Positions 61,994-64,000 of a stretch of DNA of 64,000 bases are shown piece after piece. Below the pieces are notes generated by a model, which saw only the letters and a program-made list of their open reading frames with translations, was not told where the DNA came from and made no database searches. Each line of letters opens with the position of its first letter. The stretch's first letter is position 1. Both the position numbers and the translations under genes were made by a program. The stretch comes from Caprella mutica (taxonomy: Eukaryota; Arthropoda; Malacostraca; Amphipoda; Caprellidae): positions 248,001 to 312,000 of the forward strand of contig CANNZV010000117.1 of assembly GCA_947561585.1 (NCBI GenBank), read 5' to 3'.

Positions 61994-63382
61994 CTTAAGT
62001 GATAATTTGATCCATACTTGAAATACAAGGTTCTATTCAAATAAGTAATATTGTAAAGCGATACATATATATATTTAATTGATCGCAAGGCATAGTATTT
62101 AGAAAGAAATCAATGAAGCATTAAATTTTCCCTCGAATCAAACTTGCTAAAATAGTTTACCATCTCGTTATTTATCTTTAGTAGTTGTAATATTCAAAAA
62201 TACTGCTTCTATGGCTTCATATACTAAAAGGTGTTAAAATTGGTGCAAATTATTCATTTGAAAATAGCAATCGATATCATTTATCTAGTCGCCTTTACCA
62301 TGATGCTAATATCTAGAAAAATTATCTATTTGGCAGTTATGGACTAAATGTTAAAAACATGTGAATTCATCACATGAATTATCTTGAACATCATTAGACT
62401 ATTGGGTATTTGATCATTTTACAAGATACTATTAAATAGTAAAATGTTCATTTTATTGATTGAACTATTTCTAATTAATTTATTATAAAATCCCATAGTT
62501 CAAAAAGTGTTAAAACTTTATAATATGTGGTCATGAAAATGCCTTTTCTATAGAGGCATGAGTAGTATCAGTAAACTTGGTAGTGGAGTTAATTGAAGAT
62601 TCGGACACCCACTTCGTGATGATAATTATTAGAAGAATAATGTATATATACAAAAAACAAAACAGGTTAAAGCATGCAAAATCCAATGCAAAGATTATAG
62701 TCTATCCAAAACAACATGCAAAACAATATTAGAAGAAAGAGTGTATAACAACATGCAAAAACGAAAGAAATACCAATTAATTCAAAGTTTAATTTCATAT
62801 CATGGATTTTAAGACAATTGATTTCACCGCGAACAGTGCCTGTACACCTGGTGTTTATTATACACATAGTGAATTATATTGGAGGCAGAAGTAGCATTTA
62901 CAATTCAGAAAAAGAGTTTGCAGGGGTATTTGCCAAGTCAGCACTTTGCAAGAGAGTTCGTTACACAATCAGCAGTAGTGTCATGTCGAGAATTGGAGGC
63001 CATTTGTTCCACCGATGGACATCATTAGGGAAACATTTTCCACGCCATCTTCTTCCCATGGAGACCCCGACCACATCTTTCATTACAGTTGCCAGTTATA
63101 ATCGAAAAAATGAGGCAAACTGTTCAGATGATAACACTACAGTATATGATTTAGAAAGAGAGTCTTCCTGGTCGTAGTTATTATCTTAATTAATGGAATG
63201 CAAGTTTAGAATTAAGTTAGACGATATTTTAATAAGACAAATGAAGAAGCAATTTCAGTGGTAGTTCAAATTTACTGAATGAAACCAAAATATGGCAAAA
63301 TGAATAATCAAAGGAAATGTGAACATCTCTACTCACTCGTGATGGACCCGGTATAGCTAATTCGAAGAAAATTTTGCCTTAC
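61994..63382 (-). other. Innexin first intron, proximal part
   Basis: Directly downstream of the innexin donor. AT-rich single-copy sequence. Somewhat more complex sequence at 62818-63180 contains a 119-codon plus-strand frame and a 66-codon minus-strand frame (62667-62867). Neither resembles a protein I know, and neither has an innexin motif (no WxxWEGG, no second-loop cysteines). No second innexin exon was recognised here. Confidence 0.6.
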
Positions 63383-63385
63383 CTG
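63377..63385 (-). other. Splice donor of the innexin exon
   Basis: On the minus strand the sequence reads CAG|GTAAGG, a near-consensus 5' splice site. Reading through it adds 17 codons that do not resemble innexins and then hits a stop, while the family similarity stops exactly at the junction. The intron starts at 63382 and runs leftwards. Confidence 0.88.
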
Positions 63386-63739
63386 AAAGAACAGACAGAA
63401 GCAGACCCACTGGTAGTATTTGATGTACTTTCTCTCTCCTTCGGGCTTCGACATCTCTATGCCAGGATGGGCTATGTCAATGCCAAGTTGTTTGGAGAAG
63501 GCAGATGGGATGATGTAGGTGGAGTGAATCCAACAGTAGGTGTTGATCACCTCTTCTGGAATCTCTTTATTGTGGATGCAGTCTATCGGATTTCCAACAT
63601 ACTGCCTAGTAGTGACAATCATACTGAACGCTAGCAGAATCATCACCGTGATGCTGTAGTGGAGTCTAAACACCGAAGAGTCTATGTGCACGTGTGAGAC
63701 TTTTATAAAGTTCTTGAGGCCTCGAAAAATATCCAACAT
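63383..63739 (-). CDS. shakB: Innexin, Shaking-B-like, first coding exon (partial gene)
   Basis: Innexins are four-pass membrane proteins that form invertebrate gap junctions. Seen: 119 codons starting [10 protein letters not shown], the beginning I know from insect Shaking-B rather than Inx2 (MFDVFGSVK). Residues about 27-45 form TM1 ([14 protein letters not shown]), followed by the conserved [11 protein letters not shown]. Extracellular-loop cysteines C54 and C69 (NTYCW) are present. The exon ends in the family signature YYQWV (109-113) and FCLFFQ, the start of TM2. An in-frame TGA at 63764-63766 precedes the ATG, so this is the first Met after a stop; context is CTACAATG. The last codon is CAG followed by GTAAGG, so the intron is phase 0. 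The rest of the protein (about two thirds of the usual 360-370 residues) is not seen and probably lies beyond the left edge. Innexin membership is near certain; the Shaking-B assignment rests on recalled N-terminal similarity. Confidence 0.9.
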
Positions 63740-64000
63740 TGTAGTGGTTGTTGGATGGGCAGATCAGTGCAAGAAGTAGAGGTGAGTGAGAGTGCTAGGT
63801 TAGTCGTAGGTGGCGGGGTGGTCTAATATAGAGAGAACTCTCTTAATCATCCAGATTCAATATGAAGCTTTTGAGTTCTCATCAAATGGGGCTATTTATC
63901 AGCAGCTTTTTGGAAGTTTACTTACAGAAGTCACATTTATACACATTCATTAAAAAAGCAGTATAAATGATGAACATGCATAATTTACGTGAACAGACCA
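63740..64000 (-). promoter_or_regulatory. 5' flank or 5' UTR of the innexin exon, possible core promoter
   Basis: This is the upstream side of the innexin start codon. Seen on the minus strand: a TATA-like CTATATTAG (about 63822-63830) some 85 nt before the ATG, a C-rich stretch after it, and a CT|GTAAGT donor-like site at 63920-63925. Two readings fit: a short-leader promoter using the TATA-like box, or an upstream non-coding exon spliced into a leader exon. No strong polypyrimidine-AG acceptor is visible just before the ATG. The choice needs transcript data. Confidence 0.25.

Noticed and set aside
62667..63177. Second innexin exon near the first
   Set aside because: Translations of the minus strand here show no innexin motifs (RWLWKSWEGG-type, second-loop cysteines, TM3/TM4).
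63374..63634. 86-codon plus-strand frame opposite the innexin exon
   Set aside because: Antisense shadow of the innexin exon.
1..64000. Telomeric TTAGG arrays, rRNA and tRNA genes
   Set aside because: No TTAGG tandem run, no rRNA-like conserved stretch and no convincing cloverleaf with A and B boxes was seen; a covariance-model scan for tRNAs would settle the last point.

Overview
The window looks like nuclear DNA of an arthropod, most likely an insect. It is strongly AT-rich. It has no bacterial gene organisation. It carries a spliced coding exon of an innexin (an invertebrate gap-junction gene), Tc1/mariner-type remains and several families of short inverted-repeat elements. The general character (AT-rich, minisatellite-dense, large introns) would fit a hemipteran such as a planthopper, but that is inference and nothing here fixes the species.

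One protein-coding exon is well supported: 63383-63739 on the minus strand, 119 codons. It begins with the N-terminus of a Shaking-B-like innexin and ends in a canonical GTAAGG splice donor inside the YYQWV region. The gene is transcribed leftwards. I see no exon for the remaining innexin parts (rest of TM2, cytoplasmic loop, TM3, second extracellular loop, TM4) on the minus strand, so most or all of 1-63382 may be its first coding intron. No other convincing gene, rRNA or tRNA was found. Nearly all long reading frames lie in tandem repeats whose unit has no stop codon.

The main content is repetitive. About 22 minisatellite arrays (units of about 10-49 bp, mostly unrelated in sequence) cover roughly 20 kb, near 30% of the window. 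The largest are at 34334-37271 (22 bp, about 133 copies), 12643-14582 (31 bp), 21349-22883 (29 bp), 53440-54910 (33 bp), 10072-11365 (31 bp), 56563-57830 (22 bp), 59577-60753 (25 bp), 49380-50488 (20 bp) and 6571-7609 (17 bp). Several show higher-order structure: blocks of 5, 7, 9, 10 or 28 units copied as a whole.

Between the arrays lie mobile-element remains: a deleted Tc1-like transposon at 30288-30824 with a broken transposase N-terminus; a pogo-like CAGT...ACTG miniature element (41202-41409); three relatives of a CTCCTCTATAGTGAA-ended element (28627-28818, 47687-48066, 61290-61428); five loci of a foldback family ending GGGTAAGTTACGAATTATCG (15488, 19157, 28185, 58209 nested, 59155); two other foldbacks (55843-56093, 61732-61993); and a dispersed repeat starting ACCTTCGC (5841, 9363, 50621, 56381).

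Two structures stand out. First, two inverted-repeat elements at 51094-51341 and 55012-55672, in opposite orientation, each enclose a tandem array of the same 20-bp unit, and the first sits in the first unit of a separate 49-bp array. Second, one palindromic core (half-site TTGGTATCCATAATACC) sits at the centre of three foldbacks whose outer arms are unrelated, with a decayed fourth copy, which suggests modular assembly of hairpin elements.
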